Source: Meconema thalassinum
Lineage: Eukaryota > Arthropoda > Insecta > Orthoptera > Tettigoniidae
Direction of reading: 5' to 3'
DNA length: 64,000 nucleotides
Assembly: GCA_946902985.2 (NCBI GenBank)
Contig: OX336397.1
Location: forward strand, 157,101,890-157,165,889
The notes under the pieces are model-generated. The model was not told where the DNA came from. It searched no databases and saw nothing but the letters and a program-made list of their open reading frames with translations. A program made the position numbers and the translations under genes. Numbering within the stretch: the first letter of the stretch is position 1; each line of letters starts with the position of its first letter. Positions 21,273 to 32,286 of the stretch are shown here, piece by piece.

Positions 21273-23085
21273 AACAAGATGTTCAGTAATGAACACATAG
21301 CCTATTTTCTCCTAAAAGCATGGGTATTGTTATAACACTTTGTCCTTTTTAAATAATTGAATGTTGGTTGTAGTAGCTTGTTGAAATACAACGTGCTATA
21401 CGGATATTAAACATGAATATGACGTTCCCTTTGCTAATGCTATCTCTGTAAAAAATTTCATTCAATTCGGTTTCATCGTGTTTGAATTGATATGGTGAAT
21501 CGATTTGCAAACATACATGGCCGCTATCTGCAAACTATAAGGCTGAAGACCTTGTAGTTCAGTCAAAAGATGCTCCCCACAAAAGGGTATGTTGTTGCAA
21601 AATTTAGTAGCGATCAAATCATTAGGTTGGACGTAATTTGATTTAAGCTTTTAATATTTGGGTGGCCACCATTAATTTTTCGTCAAAATGGCGGCGATAT
21701 AAAACATGACACTAAGGTGCCCTTTGCTAGTGCTACCTCTGTACCTAATTTCGTTCAATTTGGTTTTACCGTGTTTGAATTGATAGGGGAATCGATTTGT
21801 ACACATACATGGCCGCCATACGCAAACTATTGGACTGATGACCTTGTAGCTTGGTCAAAGAACGCTTCTCCCTTAAAGGTATGATATTGCAAAATGTGGT
21901 AGAGATCAGATGATTAGGTTGGTCGTAATTGGATTTTAGCTTTTTACATTTGGGTGGCTACCATCACGTTTTCGTCAAGGTGGTGGCGATATAAAACATC
22001 ACACTGAGGTGCCCTTTACAAGTGCTACCTATGTACCAAATTTCGTTCAATTCGGTTTCACCGTGTTTGAAAAGATAGGGTAAATCGATTTGCACACATA
22101 CATTGCCGCCATCCGCACATGATTGGGCTGATGACCTTGTAGTTTGGTCAAAACATTTTTCTATATATACCGGTAAAGGTATAATGTTGACAAATTTGGT
22201 AGAGGCCAGATGATTAGATTGGTCGTAATTTGACTCAGGACTTTAACATTTGGGTGGCTGCCATTGCGTTTTTGTCAAGATGGCCGCGATATAAAACATG
22301 GCACTAGAGTGCCCATTGCTAGTGCTACCTCTGTACCAAATTTCGTTGAATTCGGTTACACCGTGTTTGAATTGATAAATTTAATTGATTTGCACACATA
22401 CATGGCCACCAACTAAAAACTATTGGGCTGATGACCTTGTAGTCTGGTCAAAAGACGCCTGCCATATGACTATATGCAGTTGCAAAATTTGGTAGATATC
22501 GGATGATTAGGTTAGTCGTAATTTGATTTAAGCTTTGAACATTTGGGTGGCCGCCATTACGTTTCCGTCAAGATGGCGGCAATATAAAACAATACACTGC
22601 GGTGCCCTTTGCTAGTGCTACACTGTACCAAATTTTGTTCAATTCAGTTTCACCGTGTTTGAATAGATAGGTAGAATCGATTTGCCCACTTACACGGCCG
22701 CCATCCGTATTGTATAGGGCTGATGACCTTGCAGTTTAGTCAAAGGATTTTTCATACATTATGGTATGTTGCAAAATTTAGTAGAGATCAGATGATAAGG
22801 TTGGTCGTAATTTGATTTAAGCTTTTAACATTTGGGTGGCCGCCATTACGTTTTCGTCATGATGGCGGCGGTATAATACATGTCCCTGAGGTGCCCTTTG
22901 CTAGTGCTACCTCTGCACCAAAGTTCGTTCAATTCGGTTTCATCGTGTTCGACATTCAGAGTACACACAATCACACACAGACTCACACACAGACTGACAC
23001 ACACACAGACAGGCACACAATTTTTGGCCCTGTAGTGTTCTCTTAAGTCTACTTTCATTTTTTGCAAAAATCGAAAGTAGACTAA
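21273..23085 (+). mobile_element. HINE-like element, family A, copy 2
   Basis: Starts AACAAGATGTTCAGTAATGA and ends with the GTCTACTTTC...GAAAGTAGACTAA stem-loop. A CA-rich microsatellite at about 22963-23022 precedes that stem. Internal GTGGC anchors at 21662, 21954, 22254, 22547 and 22836 give units of 289-300 bp, more diverged than those of the copy at 1438. Confidence 0.75.
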
Positions 23086-23104
23086 AAATAGTACATGAGA
23101 TTAA

Positions 23105-23520
23105 TGGACATGGATCCAAGCTCTCTGCTGACTCGGTAGACGCGTGGGTTCGAGCCCCAACGTCGGCCGCCCTTGAAATGGTTTTCCGTGGTTTCCCTTT
23201 TTCAACTCCCGGCAAATGCTGGGGCGGCACCTTCTGACAGGCCACGGCCGCTTCCTTCCACATCCTTGCCCAGTTTCATTCATTGCATCTCTCATTAACT
23301 CCTCTCATGAGGTTGGCGTCAGAAAGGGCATCCGGTCGTAAAAGCCATCCGCCACAAAGACTTCCGTCGCATCTCATCCCCGACCCCGTTGGAAAACGGG
23401 AATAATAAGGGGTAGACATACACAGGGAATAATCCATCGCATTTGGGAAAAATCGTGTTGACCGACTGAAAAGCACTGGAGCCCAATATGTGGAAGAATC
23501 TGACTGGAAGAGGCTGATGA
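23105..23520 (+). mobile_element. SINE3 with RTE-like 3' module
   Basis: Starts within the SINE3 head (GACTCGGTAGACGCGTGGGT, B box GGTTCGAGCCCC). It runs through GGTTTTCCGTGGTTTCCC to CATGAGGTTGGCGTCAG, then AAGGGCATCCGGTCGTAAAA. The last segment matches the start of the RTE LINE at 35937-35962 and SINE7. It ends near a GATGATGAGAATATATA stretch before the next HINE. Confidence 0.65.
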
Positions 23521-23531
23521 TGAGAATATAT

Positions 23532-24802
23532 AACAAGATGTTCAGTAAAGAACATAGAGCCTACTTTCTCCTAAATGCATGGGTATTGTTATAACACTTT
23601 GTCCTTTTTAAATAATTGAATGTTGGTTGTAGTAGCTTGTAGAAATACAACGTGCTATACGGATATTAAACATGAATATGAGGTGCCCTTTGCTAGTGCT
23701 ACCTCTGTAGAAAATGTCATTCACTTCGGTTTCACCGTGTTTAAATTGATATGGTGAATCGATTTGCACACATACATGGCCGCTATCAGCAAACTACTAG
23801 GCTAATGAACTTGTAGTTCAGTCAAAAGATGCTTCCCACAAAAAGGTATGTTGTTATAAAATTTGGTAGAGATAAAATAATTAGGAAGCCTCCGTGGCTT
23901 AGGCGGCAGCACGCCGGCCTCACACCGCTGGGTCCGTGGTTCAAATCCCGGTCACTCCATGTGAGATCTGTGCTGGACAAAACGGAGGCAGACAGGTTTT
24001 TCTCCGGGTACTCCGGTTTTCCCTGTCAAAATTTCATTCCAGCAACACTCTCCACTATCACTTCATTTCATCTGTCATTCATTTAATCATTGCCCCAGAG
24101 GAGTGCGTCAGGCCTCGGCAGCCGGCACAGTTCATATCCTCGCCGCTAGATGGGGGCTTCATTCATTCCATTCCTGACCCGGTCGGAGACTGGAAGCAGG
24201 CTGTGGATTTTCATTTTTCAAAATAATTAGGCTGGTCGTAATTTGATTTATGTTTTAACATTTGGGTGGCCGCCATTGTTTCCGTCAAGATGGCAGCGAT
24301 ATAAAATATACCCTTTGCTAGTGCTACCTCTGCACCAAATTTCGTTCAATTCGGGTTTACCGTGTTTGAATTGATAGGGAGAATCGATTTGCACACATAC
24401 ATGGCCGCCATAAGCAAACCATTGGGCTGATGACCTCGTAGCTTGGTCAAAGAACGCTTTTCACATAAAGGTATGTTGTTGCAAAATTTGGTAGAGATCA
24501 GATGATTAGGTTAGTCGTAATTTGATTTAAGATTTGAACATTTGGGTGGCCGCCATTACGTTTCCGTCAATATGGCGGCATAAAAAAACATGACACTGAG
24601 GTGCCCTTTGCTAGTGCTACCTCTGTACCAAATTTTGTTCAATTCGGTTTCACCGTGTTCGAATTGATAGGGGGGGGCAGACATTCAGAGTACACACACT
24701 CACTCACATACACACACACACACACACAGACACGCAATTTTTCGCCCTGTGTTGATCTCATAAGATTACTTTCATTTTTTGCAAAACTCGAAAGTAGGCT
24801 AA
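23532..24802 (+). mobile_element. HINE-like element, family A, copy 3, carrying SINE1
   Basis: Starts AACAAGATGTTCAGTAAAGA and ends GAAAGTAGGCTAA at 24802, with a (CA)n run at about 24690-24735. Without SINE1 (23886-24219 plus one target repeat) it has about two internal units. It sits inside the 5' end of the reverse family C element. Confidence 0.75.
23886..24219 (+). mobile_element. SINE1, full length
   Basis: A 334-bp tRNA-derived SINE with A box GTGGCTTAGGCGGCAGC and B box GTGGTTCAAATCCCGG. It is flanked by a perfect 12-bp repeat AAAATAATTAGG at 23874-23885 and 24220-24231. Inserted in HINE-A. The reverse copy is at 14005-14327. Confidence 0.87.
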
Positions 24803-24837
24803 AAATAGGCTATTTAGTTCGCATGGAACTACTTGTT

Positions 24838-25059
24838 TAAATTATTGTTTTAGAATAAAGCCCCACTCTTCTAGTTCATTTTGTTGTTAGAATTTTACAA
24901 ATATCTGCATTAGTTTAGTAGTGATGATTTAGGCTTTGTTCAAAGAGTCATATAACTTTGTCGTTTGTTTTCTCAAAACTGTATTGTTTAATTATAGTGA
25001 TAGAAGCCATTTTTCAGTGTTGCCTAATTTTATTAATGTACGCTTTCCAGTCGGTGAAC
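24838..25059. other. Unclassified sequence
   Basis: About 220 bp, AT-rich, no supported feature. It may be the diverged 5' part of the LINE fragment that follows. Confidence 0.35.
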
Positions 25060-25613
25060 CTAAATATTGTGTCAAATATTGCCTTGCAATGCATCGCAAG
25101 ACTAACAGAGTATCTGGAAGTGAAAGAAAGAAAAATTCTAAGAAAAATCTTGGGTCCGGTAAAAGAAAATGGGGAATAAAGGAGACGGCACCACCACGAA
25201 CTTTACACCCACGTGGAAAAAATAACTGATGCCATGAGGAAACGGAGAATTGCCTTTTACTGTCATATAACAAGGATGAACCCAGCACGATTGACAAATA
25301 GAATTTTCACCTACTTTTCCAAAAATAAAACCAAGGGAGCTTGGTTCACTGAGGTGGACAAAGATTTACAAGAAGTGGGAATTACAGGCAGCGATATTTG
25401 GGAACGTGCCCCCCTTAAACAAAAACTAACAGCACACCGATGTTTCCAAGAAAAGCCAAAGCTTCCAAGTGGCATGAAATGGACTGCAGAAAGGAAACAA
25501 CAGCATCGAGAACTAATGCGAAAGTACTGGGAAGATGTTAAAGCTCGATGCAACAAGAAACAGTAGAAATGACGTGGTCCTTAGATGGCCGAATTGAAAG
25601 AAGAAGAAGGCGG
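25060..25613 (+). pseudogene. LINE 3' end with (GAA)n-type tail, copy 2
   Basis: C-terminal part of a non-LTR retrotransposon protein. It starts YLEVKERKILRKILGPVKEN, then has a stop or frameshift near 25180. It continues in the frame 25213-25566 as ITDAMRKRRIAFYCHITRMN and SGMKWTAERKQQHRELMRKY. The latter block is shared with 15460-15665. The 3' end is TAGATGGCCGAATTGAAAGA, then AGAAGAAGG. The reverse transcriptase core and endonuclease are missing. A related copy is at 36943-37600. Confidence 0.75.
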
Positions 25614-25762
25614 GAAACAAGTATTTACATACCCTACAAGCCAACACGCTTCTTACAGGTATTTATAAGGTACGTGAACCAAATAAGTCCCATCTGTGAT
25701 TTTATTAGCAGAATATTCGAAATTCTACAAGATTCTTAGCCTTTAACGGCTAGACTAGAAAC
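25614..25762. other. Unclassified sequence
   Basis: About 150 bp between LINE tail and mariner, no feature. Confidence 0.4.
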
Positions 25763-25764
25763 TA

Positions 25765-26481
25765 TAAAGTGCGTTCAAAAAGTAACGATCCGGAGCCTGG
25801 AATGGGCAGACCGGTGACGACATCGGCTAATCGTGGCGTGTGTAACGAGGTGTGGTTCCGACCAGTGACATGGAGGCGTCAAACGAAGAGCAAAGAGGTG
25901 TTGTTCGGTTTCTGACAGCGGAAAGGGTAGGGGGAACGCTGAATGTCACAAGTGTACGGCAAACACTGCATGTCCCTTGCAAGGGTCAAGGCGTGGCACA
26001 AGCGCTTCAGGGAAGGACGGGTGTCGTTAGCCGATGATGCCCGGTCTGGGGCACCCCCTGCATTACCGATGACACCGTCCAGCTGGTTGATGCACTCATT
26101 ACCCAGGACCGCCGAGTGACAGTGAACGCCATAGCCGCCGTGGTTGGATTGAGCGTCGGAAGTGTGTACACCATCATGAAGGAACGACCTCACTTGCGGA
26201 AAGTGTGTGCCCAATGGGTGCCCCACAGTCTTCAACCACACCAGGAAGCATGTCGAATGGCCCACTGTCTTGGTCATCTGCAGCGCTATGCGAGGGAAGG
26301 AAATGGGTTCCTGGCACAAGTGGTGGCTGGAGATGAGTCATGGTGTCATCACTTCGAACCAGAATCCAAACGACAAAGCCTCCAGTGGAAGCATCTAGGG
26401 TCACCACCACCCAAAAAGGCGAGTCCATCCACGAGTGCAGGAAAGGTATCCATCGGCTCGTTACTTTTTGTACGCACCTTA
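25765..26481 (+). mobile_element. Mariner element 2, internally deleted
   Basis: A 717-bp element of the same family as the one at 3500-4364, with inverted ends TAAAGTGCGTTCAAAAAGTA and GTACGCACCTTA. TA flanks it on both sides (25763-25764 and 26482-26483). It lost the 3' coding region and probably some inner right-end sequence. Confidence 0.92.
25870..26430 (+). pseudogene. Mariner transposase remnant (N-terminal two thirds)
   Basis: Starts at the ATG at 25870 (MEASNEEQRGVVRFLTAE). A frameshift lies near 25938, and the HTH region continues in another frame (WHKRFREGRVSLADDARSGA). From 26116 the frame reads TVNAIAAVVGLSVGSVYTIM, then VVAGDESWCHHFEPESKRQS, which holds the first catalytic Asp of the D,D34D triad, and WKHLGSPPPKK. 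The sequence then jumps to the right terminal repeat, so the second and third catalytic Asp are missing. It keeps what copy 1 lost and lacks what copy 1 kept. Confidence 0.88.
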
Positions 26482-26483
26482 TA

Positions 26484-26746
26484 CAACTGTTGAAGCGAAC
26501 GATTCCGCGATGTTTGCTTCAGTCGAGTAGTAAACGGTTCTTTTTGTTACTGTTTCTAGGTATTTTAATATACTTTCTCCATAGTGTTTGAAATGTAACA
26601 TGCACAATTCTGCTGTATATAATTTCAAAGAATGTGATTTGTAGATTAATATACTGTATTAGCCTAATATTTTTCGCTTAATGTGGATTTTTCTCTTTTT
26701 CCATTTACATATGAGCCTTATTTGGAACAAGTAGTGGACCTCATTT
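26484..26746. other. Unclassified AT-rich sequence
   Basis: About 260 bp with no supported feature. Confidence 0.35.
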
Positions 26747-27474
26747 CTAAAGCCCTGCGTGGATGCGGATATCCGGATAAACCCGAGGATATCCGAAAAT
26801 ATGTTGCCTTGCGGATATAGTTTGCATGGCTGTGCGGATAAGCTGCGGATAGCGTGTAGAGTAATTTTGCGGATAGTTTTTAAAATACAATGTTGAACTG
26901 GATTTTTTTTGTTTTTACTAAGTTCTGCGTATTTCAGTTTCTTGTTATTTCCCTATTTGGTTTCGCTTGGATTATATGAGGATAATAGAGAGGTGAGAGA
27001 AGCCAGTCATGGAAATCCCCTCAATTGTTGTTGACTTTTGCCACAAAAAGAAGCTTTATACCTGCGCTTTCCTGCGTGGGTATATACGATGACTAGTAAG
27101 TGATATAATTAGCCTCCCGCTGTTTCACTTACCGTTGCTCAGAGGGACAAAACTCAGTCAGCATTGTCTTGCGATTCACACATAGCCTAGGCCTAGGGGA
27201 ACGAATGTTTCCACAAATGTCTACCTAGTAAATGTGTTGCTTTAATATTTTATCTAATAAATTTAAATTATATTTGTAATATCAGCGTATTTTGATAACA
27301 AACGTGCGGATACGGATAAATGTCGTGCGGTTGCAGGGCGAATGCGGGGCGGATGTGGGGCGGATGCGGGGCGGATGCGGGGCGGATGCGGGGCGGATGC
27401 GGGGCGGATGTGGGGCGGATGCGGGGCGGATGCGGGGCGGATGCGGATAACGTTTTGTTTATCCACCCAGGGTG
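26747..27474 (+). mobile_element. Element T, copy 1 (MITE-like with G-rich minisatellite)
   Basis: Starts CTAAAGCCCTGCGTGGATGC. The better preserved right end of copy 2 (47340-47363) reads TTTATCCGCGCGGGGCTTTAG, its reverse complement apart from a few changes, so T has terminal inverted repeats of about 18 bp. The right end of copy 1 is diverged. The left part holds ATCCGGATA words. No coding frame of note. The superfamily is unclear. Confidence 0.65.
27331..27449 (+). repeat. 11-bp G-rich minisatellite
   Basis: About ten copies of ATGCGGGGCGG, some as ATGTGGGGCGG. The GGGG runs every 11 bp could form G-quadruplexes on this strand. The two frames across it (67 and 77 codons) are fortuitous. 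Confidence 0.9.
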
Positions 27475-27551
27475 TTCCTCACATTTTAAATAATTTTATT
27501 TTACTGAAATATTTTCCAGTGATTGTAATTATCAACCCATGTTTTCATTTG

Positions 27552-28440
27552 TTGTTTGAGTCTTCAGTCTTTTGACTGGTTTGATGCAGCCCTCCGTGCC
27601 TCGCTGTCCTTAGCTAATCGTTTCATCTCTACATAGCTACCACACCCTACATCCGAGGCAATCTGTTTAACATATTCTAACCTTGGTCTACCCCTACAGT
27701 TCTTGTCCTTGACCCTTCCTTCCATAACTAAGCTTGCTATTCCTGGGTGTCTTAGTATGTGTCCTACCAACCTATCTCTTCTCTTCATTAGCAGTCGCCA
27801 GAAACATCTCTCCTCTCCCACTCGTCTTAATACCTCTTCGTTTGTAACGTTATCTACCCATCTGATCTTCATCATTCTCCTGTAACACCACATTTCAAAC
27901 GCTTCAATTCTCGTCTATTCTGCTGCACCAATAGTCCAAGTTTCACTTCCATAGAGCGCCACGCTCCAGACAAAGGCTTTCAAAAATGACTTCCTAATAC
28001 CTAAATCAATATTCGATGTCAACAGATTCCTTTTCTGTAGAAATGCTTTCCTTTCCTGAGCCAAACTACATTTTATGTCCTCTTTGCTTCGTCCATCACA
28101 GGTTACAGTATTTTGCTTCCTAAGTAACAGAAGTCTCCTACTTCCTTCAGCTTTTCACCTTCCAAGTTGATGTCCATAGAGGTTTCTGATTTATTTCGGC
28201 TGCATTCCAATATTTTTGTTTTACATTTATTAATTTTCATCATGAATTCTTTCCTCAAGACGGAGTCCATACCATTCAAAAACTCATTCAAATCCTCAAG
28301 CGTGTCGGCCAAGATGACGATGTCATCAGCAAATCTCAGAGTTGAAACTATTTATCCTTGAATCTTCACTCCCACTTTAAATTTTTCTCGAATATCCTTC
28401 ATTGCTTGTTCAATATAAAGATTGAAAAGTATGGCACATT
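27552..28440 (-). pseudogene. (CAA)n-tailed RTE-like LINE, copy 3
   Basis: Reverse-strand LINE fragment. From 28440 downward it reads an RT piece like LFNLYIEQAMKDIREKFKVG. Then comes the region of the catalytic box, where the frame is broken (a TAA follows KVGVKIQG), and ADTLEDLNEFLNGMDSVLRK. The frame 27893-27564 reads MWCYRRMMKIRWVDNVTNEE and GRPRLEYVKQIASDVGCGSY. It ends at about 27552 with a very short tail (AAACAACAAATG). 5'-truncated, with several frame breaks. Confidence 0.84.
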
Positions 28441-28711
28441 TATCTTATATAAAAAGAGTATTAGTCTGTAGGGTGTATAAATACTTGTTTCCCGCCAAAT
28501 GTAATTGGGTGCAATATTTGTATCGACCAACAGATTTTTTAAAAAATAAACGAATAATGCATTTCTTAATCTGTTTCCTTTGGAACTCCCAAAGTATAAG
28601 GTGTATTACAATGAATATTTTTTGACGAGTTCAAAGGATGAACAAAATTGTGGTCCTTGTCGGAAGTGGTATGCAGCAAAAAAAACTCAAAAAAAGAAAG
28701 AAAAAAAATCA
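28441..28711. other. Unclassified sequence
   Basis: About 270 bp, AT-rich, ending in an A-rich run (28676-28708). No supported feature. Confidence 0.35.
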
Positions 28712-29027
28712 TGGTATACTGTATTGGTTTTCACGGCCAGTGAATTAAAACTCAGCAAATGTTCTAGGTTTGTGCTGTGTCTTGTGTGGGGTTTCGCCTA
28801 GGACACCAAGCTAGCTCATCAGCAGGCTCTTGGTGTCCCCGCCCGGACCCTCACAGGAGTAGCGAACTGCGCGCTACCTCCCTTTTAAGTAGCGAACCTG
28901 CGCCTCTTTACTGCGAGAAATAAAGGCTCAAGTAGCCATAACTTCCCTATGAAGGCTACCCAAAAGATGGTATATTGGCTTTCACGGCCAGTGAATTAAA
29001 ACTCAGCAATATTTCTTGGTTTGTGCC
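28712..29027 (+). repeat. Direct repeats about 257 bp apart
   Basis: A block of about 60 bp at 28712-28775 (TTTTCACGGCCAGTGAATTA, then AAACTCAGCAAAT) recurs at 28969-29027. Between them lie GACACCAAGCTAGCTCATCA and two copies of GTAGCGAAC.TGCGC. This may be two units of a dispersed tandem repeat, or short terminal repeats of an unknown element. No coding frame. Confidence 0.6.
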
Positions 29028-29503
29028 GAGTTACAAAAATTGCACGACAAAAAATACTAAATTTAATCACATAGTTCTTTAAAGAGGACGGTATTGTAGC
29101 TGTTACCTCACAAACACACCCGCAACAAAACTCAGCAAAAATAGGTACATAACATGTTTCACTTATCAGAGAAGCGATGAAACCAGACAACTTATAGACG
29201 CCATTTTGATTTTTTTACGTTCAACTCAGATGAAGACAACACACATGAGTTTGTTTCCTTGGTTTATATAATTATGTTAGAATCGGATATATGAATTGTT
29301 TACAAGGTGTTAACGAACCCCTTAATAGAATTGTAGGAAGTTCTCTTGACTTCAGTCGGTGTAGCTGACTGAATTTTTCTAGTGGAACGAATGATATTTG
29401 GTTAATATATAAAAGTTAATTGCTATTGAATTTTCGTGAGCAGGGACACAATATTATCTGTGATTCAGCAACATCAAGCTGATATGCAAGTGTGAGCGGA
29501 GGA
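29028..29503. other. Unclassified sequence
   Basis: About 475 bp with no coding frame or repeat recognised. Confidence 0.35.
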
Positions 29504-29511
29504 TTGATAAG

Positions 29512-30267
29512 TAGGGCTAGGATTTTTAGGCAAATAAATATTTTTTATGTAAATACATATTTTGAGCAATTTTTCTATAAATACATAAATACCTGCTTTT
29601 CATTTGTTAGCACATAAAATACATACATATTTACATGTTTAAATCAGTATGCTATATCTTTCAGTTTATTGCATTTTTGTTCTGTGTTACTTCAACGGGG
29701 AAGAACCTGTCAGTTATCTAATCTTCATGCAGAGCGCATGTTAGCTTGCAACTGTGTTATTCTTAACTTGTCGCCCCGTTCCACTCGCTGTGAAAGCCGG
29801 GGATTTCCTTGTCCATAGCCATATAGCACCACGTGCTAGACCTGCCCCATCCCCAGCTACCTGGGACCAGTGTCACTCACATGCAGATCATTTCTGGCAC
29901 TGTGAAGTGTAAGGCAGTTCTACGATGCCTAAAGTAGAAACAACTACAATTTATCGTCTGTTGCAGAACGTAAAGATAATTTTACTTCTGATGGGGGCGT
30001 TCTGTTCTGCCAACCATATGGTAAAGCAATCAAGACTGAACAGCGATCTCAAGTTACACAATACCTCAAGGGCAAGAAACATATTGCCGCAGAAGTATTC
30101 CGCGATAATCGTCGGTCATTCATGAGCACTGCCTATTGTTTATATTCACATTAATAAACTAAATTATAATTAAGTAGTTTTACTTTTTTGCCACATATTT
30201 CAGGTATTTTTAATACATAAAAAATAAATATTTTCCCGATTTTTAGCACCTAAAAATCCGAGCCCTA
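29512..30267 (+). mobile_element. hAT-type element carrying a transposase N-terminal remnant
   Basis: A 756-bp element with imperfect inverted ends: TAGGGCTAGGATTTTTAGGC on the left, and CATAGGGCTCGGATTTTTAG when the right end is complemented. It is flanked by 8-bp repeats with one mismatch (TTGATAAG 29504-29511, TGGATAAG 30268-30275), as expected for hAT. AT-rich arms enclose a short coding remnant. Confidence 0.8.
29925..30150 (+). pseudogene. hAT transposase N-terminal zinc-finger (BED/CGGBP1-like) remnant
   Basis: The ATG at 29925 starts MPKVETTTIYRLLQNVK. A frameshift near 29975 follows, and then another frame reads FTSDGGVLFCQPYGKAIKTE and VTQYLKGKKHIAAEVFR up to a TAA at about 30152. 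This layout (DG.VLFC..C-type finger, then a helix ending in KxxxHIAA) is that of the N-terminal finger in CGGBP1-like hAT transposases. The second cysteine position appears as Tyr (PYG), so even that domain is damaged. The catalytic RNase H-like domain is absent. Confidence 0.68.
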
Positions 30268-30275
30268 TGGATAAG

Positions 30276-30867
30276 CGATAAAATTGCTTCTGCTGATATA
30301 TCTAAGGAATTCACGGGAACAAGCTGTTGCCTTACAATTGTTTGACAAATGTACCAACACTGCCGCCAATTCATTGCTGCATCCTCTTCACTGGGAAACC
30401 TAATAGCAGTTATAGATTATATTTGGAGGGTTTGTACACGGAAGGGACCGAAAGTCACAAAGGTCTTGGCATAAGCTGGGTAAACAAATGACTGTGTCCC
30501 CACCAGGTTTCCAGTTCTCCTCCGCAGTCAGATCAGGATATAGTATAATGATACTCACAGGGGCATATGACTTCGCTGTTCCGCCCCTTTAAAACCCTAA
30601 TAACTAACTAATGATACTCACAACAGCCAAGGGAGACGGCAAGGACTCACCTGTAAAGAAAAAGAGTCTATCAACAATGGAACCACGTTTAGTAACCAGA
30701 AATCGACAGCACAAGGACAAAGTTAAAGTGAAAATTCACAAACAAAATAAATAATAATTATTATAATTATTATTACGTTGGTCAACAATACAATTATCAT
30801 GTGTACAATAAATGTTAATGCATAAATTACAAAGGTATTTTCATATGACAAAAGATATGTATAATAA
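30276..30867. other. Unclassified; possible SINE tail
   Basis: About 590 bp. Around 30565-30600, GACTTCGCTGTTCCGCCCCT and TAATAACTAACTAA resemble 59340-59385. No coding frame. Confidence 0.4.
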
Positions 30868-32286
30868 AACAAGAAGTTCCGTGACGAACTAAAGAGCCTA
30901 CTTCTCATGCCAATGATTATTCTACAGTATATGAACCTATCTAGAATAATGACGAAATTAAGTTGCTAATATCGAAATTTCTAATTAGTTCGAAATACTG
31001 TATACCTGGCATAATGTAGCCTAATAGGGCACCACAGTTGGCAGCCCTGATGACTGAATATATTCTTAGTTCCATCTCTTAAGGTACAGAATACAAAATT
31101 TGGTTGAAGTCCAATGAATATCATGGACGTTACATGCAGTTAAACATTGGATATAACAGCGCGCGTAAAATCATGTTGGCAACAATGTCATGCATGTATT
31201 GGTCAGAAATAATCTGAAATAATATGATCTATTGTTGTGCCAATTTTGAATGAAATCCATTAGTTAGTATAGAAGTAACATGCATTTTAAAATTGGACCT
31301 ATCAGCAGGCTTAGAATCATGTTGGCAGCACTGACGTATATTAGTTACTCCAAATTCATCTAGAATGCCAGGTACTATACGTGTGCAAAGTTTAGAGCTA
31401 TTGGCTTGCATTCTTTCTGATATATTGATATTAGGGTAACAAAAATAGGGACAGTACATATTAATAGTTGGCAGCCCTGGTTGCTCTTAAGAATACGCAT
31501 AGTCATATCTGTTATGGTACACATAGCACATACGAAATTTGGTTCAAATCCAAATGATAGTATGGAAGTTGCATGTATTTAAAGTTGGACCTGTCAGCAG
31601 GCTTAGAATCATGTTGGTAGCACTGACGTATATAAGTTACTCCAAATTAATATAGAATGTCAGGTACTATACGTGTGCATAGTTTAAAGCTGTCGGCTTG
31701 CATACTTTCTGATATATTTGCATTTGGATGAAATAAATTAGGAGCATTTATTAACAGTTGGCAGCCCTGGTGAGTCGTAAGAATACGCTCAGTCATATCT
31801 GGTTATGTACACATACAACATACGAAATGTGGTTGAATTCCAATTGATAGTGTAGAAGTTATATGCATTTAAAAATTGGACCTATCAGCAGGCTTATAAT
31901 CATTTTGGCAACACTGCCATGTATGGACTCCTGGAAATTAAACTGCAATATTATTATCTATACGTGTGCCAATTTTGAAATAGCTCCCATTCATACCTTC
32001 CAAGATATACGTCATGGAGCTCAAATTTCAATTGCGATTTTTTTGCAGTTGGCAGCTCTGACATCATTTTCAAATATGGCCGTGAGATATTCAGATATTG
32101 ATCTTTAATACTACCAAATTTTGTTTCGATTGCTCCAGCCGTTTAGGAGTTGATAGGGGTGGGGACACACACAGCCAGACAGACAGACAGAAGGACAGAC
32201 AGACAGACAGACAGACAGACACACATTTGCCCGATCTCATAAGTCTACTTTTTCCTCATTTTTGCAAAATGTGAAAAGTAGGCTAA
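30868..32286 (+). mobile_element. HINE-like element, family B, copy 3
   Basis: Starts AACAAGAAGTTCCGTGACGA and ends GAAAAGTAGGCTAA at 32286, with a CAGA-rich microsatellite at 32163-32225. AGTTGGCAGCCCTG anchors fall at 31035, 31466 and 31756, and the last two are 290 bp apart. It abuts the start of repeat P. Confidence 0.77.

Larger units (their letters stand above)
19788..24837 (-). mobile_element. HINE-like element, family C, copy 2, with four nested insertions
   Basis: Reverse-oriented family C element. The 5' end is at 24837 (complement AACAAGTAGTTCCATGCGAA). The left part at about 19810-20540 has a (TG)n microsatellite (19813-19855) and the same ATGGCGGC-bearing units as 1-1345. It is split by SINE2 (20552-21043), HINE-A (21273-23085), SINE3 (about 23105-23520) and another HINE-A (23532-24802). 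The 3' hairpin next to 19788 is damaged. The piece 21056-21272 has no counterpart in the first copy and is unexplained. Confidence 0.62.

Noticed and set aside
27263..27575. Frames with PHPP or MRGG repeats as repetitive proteins
   Set aside because: They are readings of the 11-bp minisatellite.
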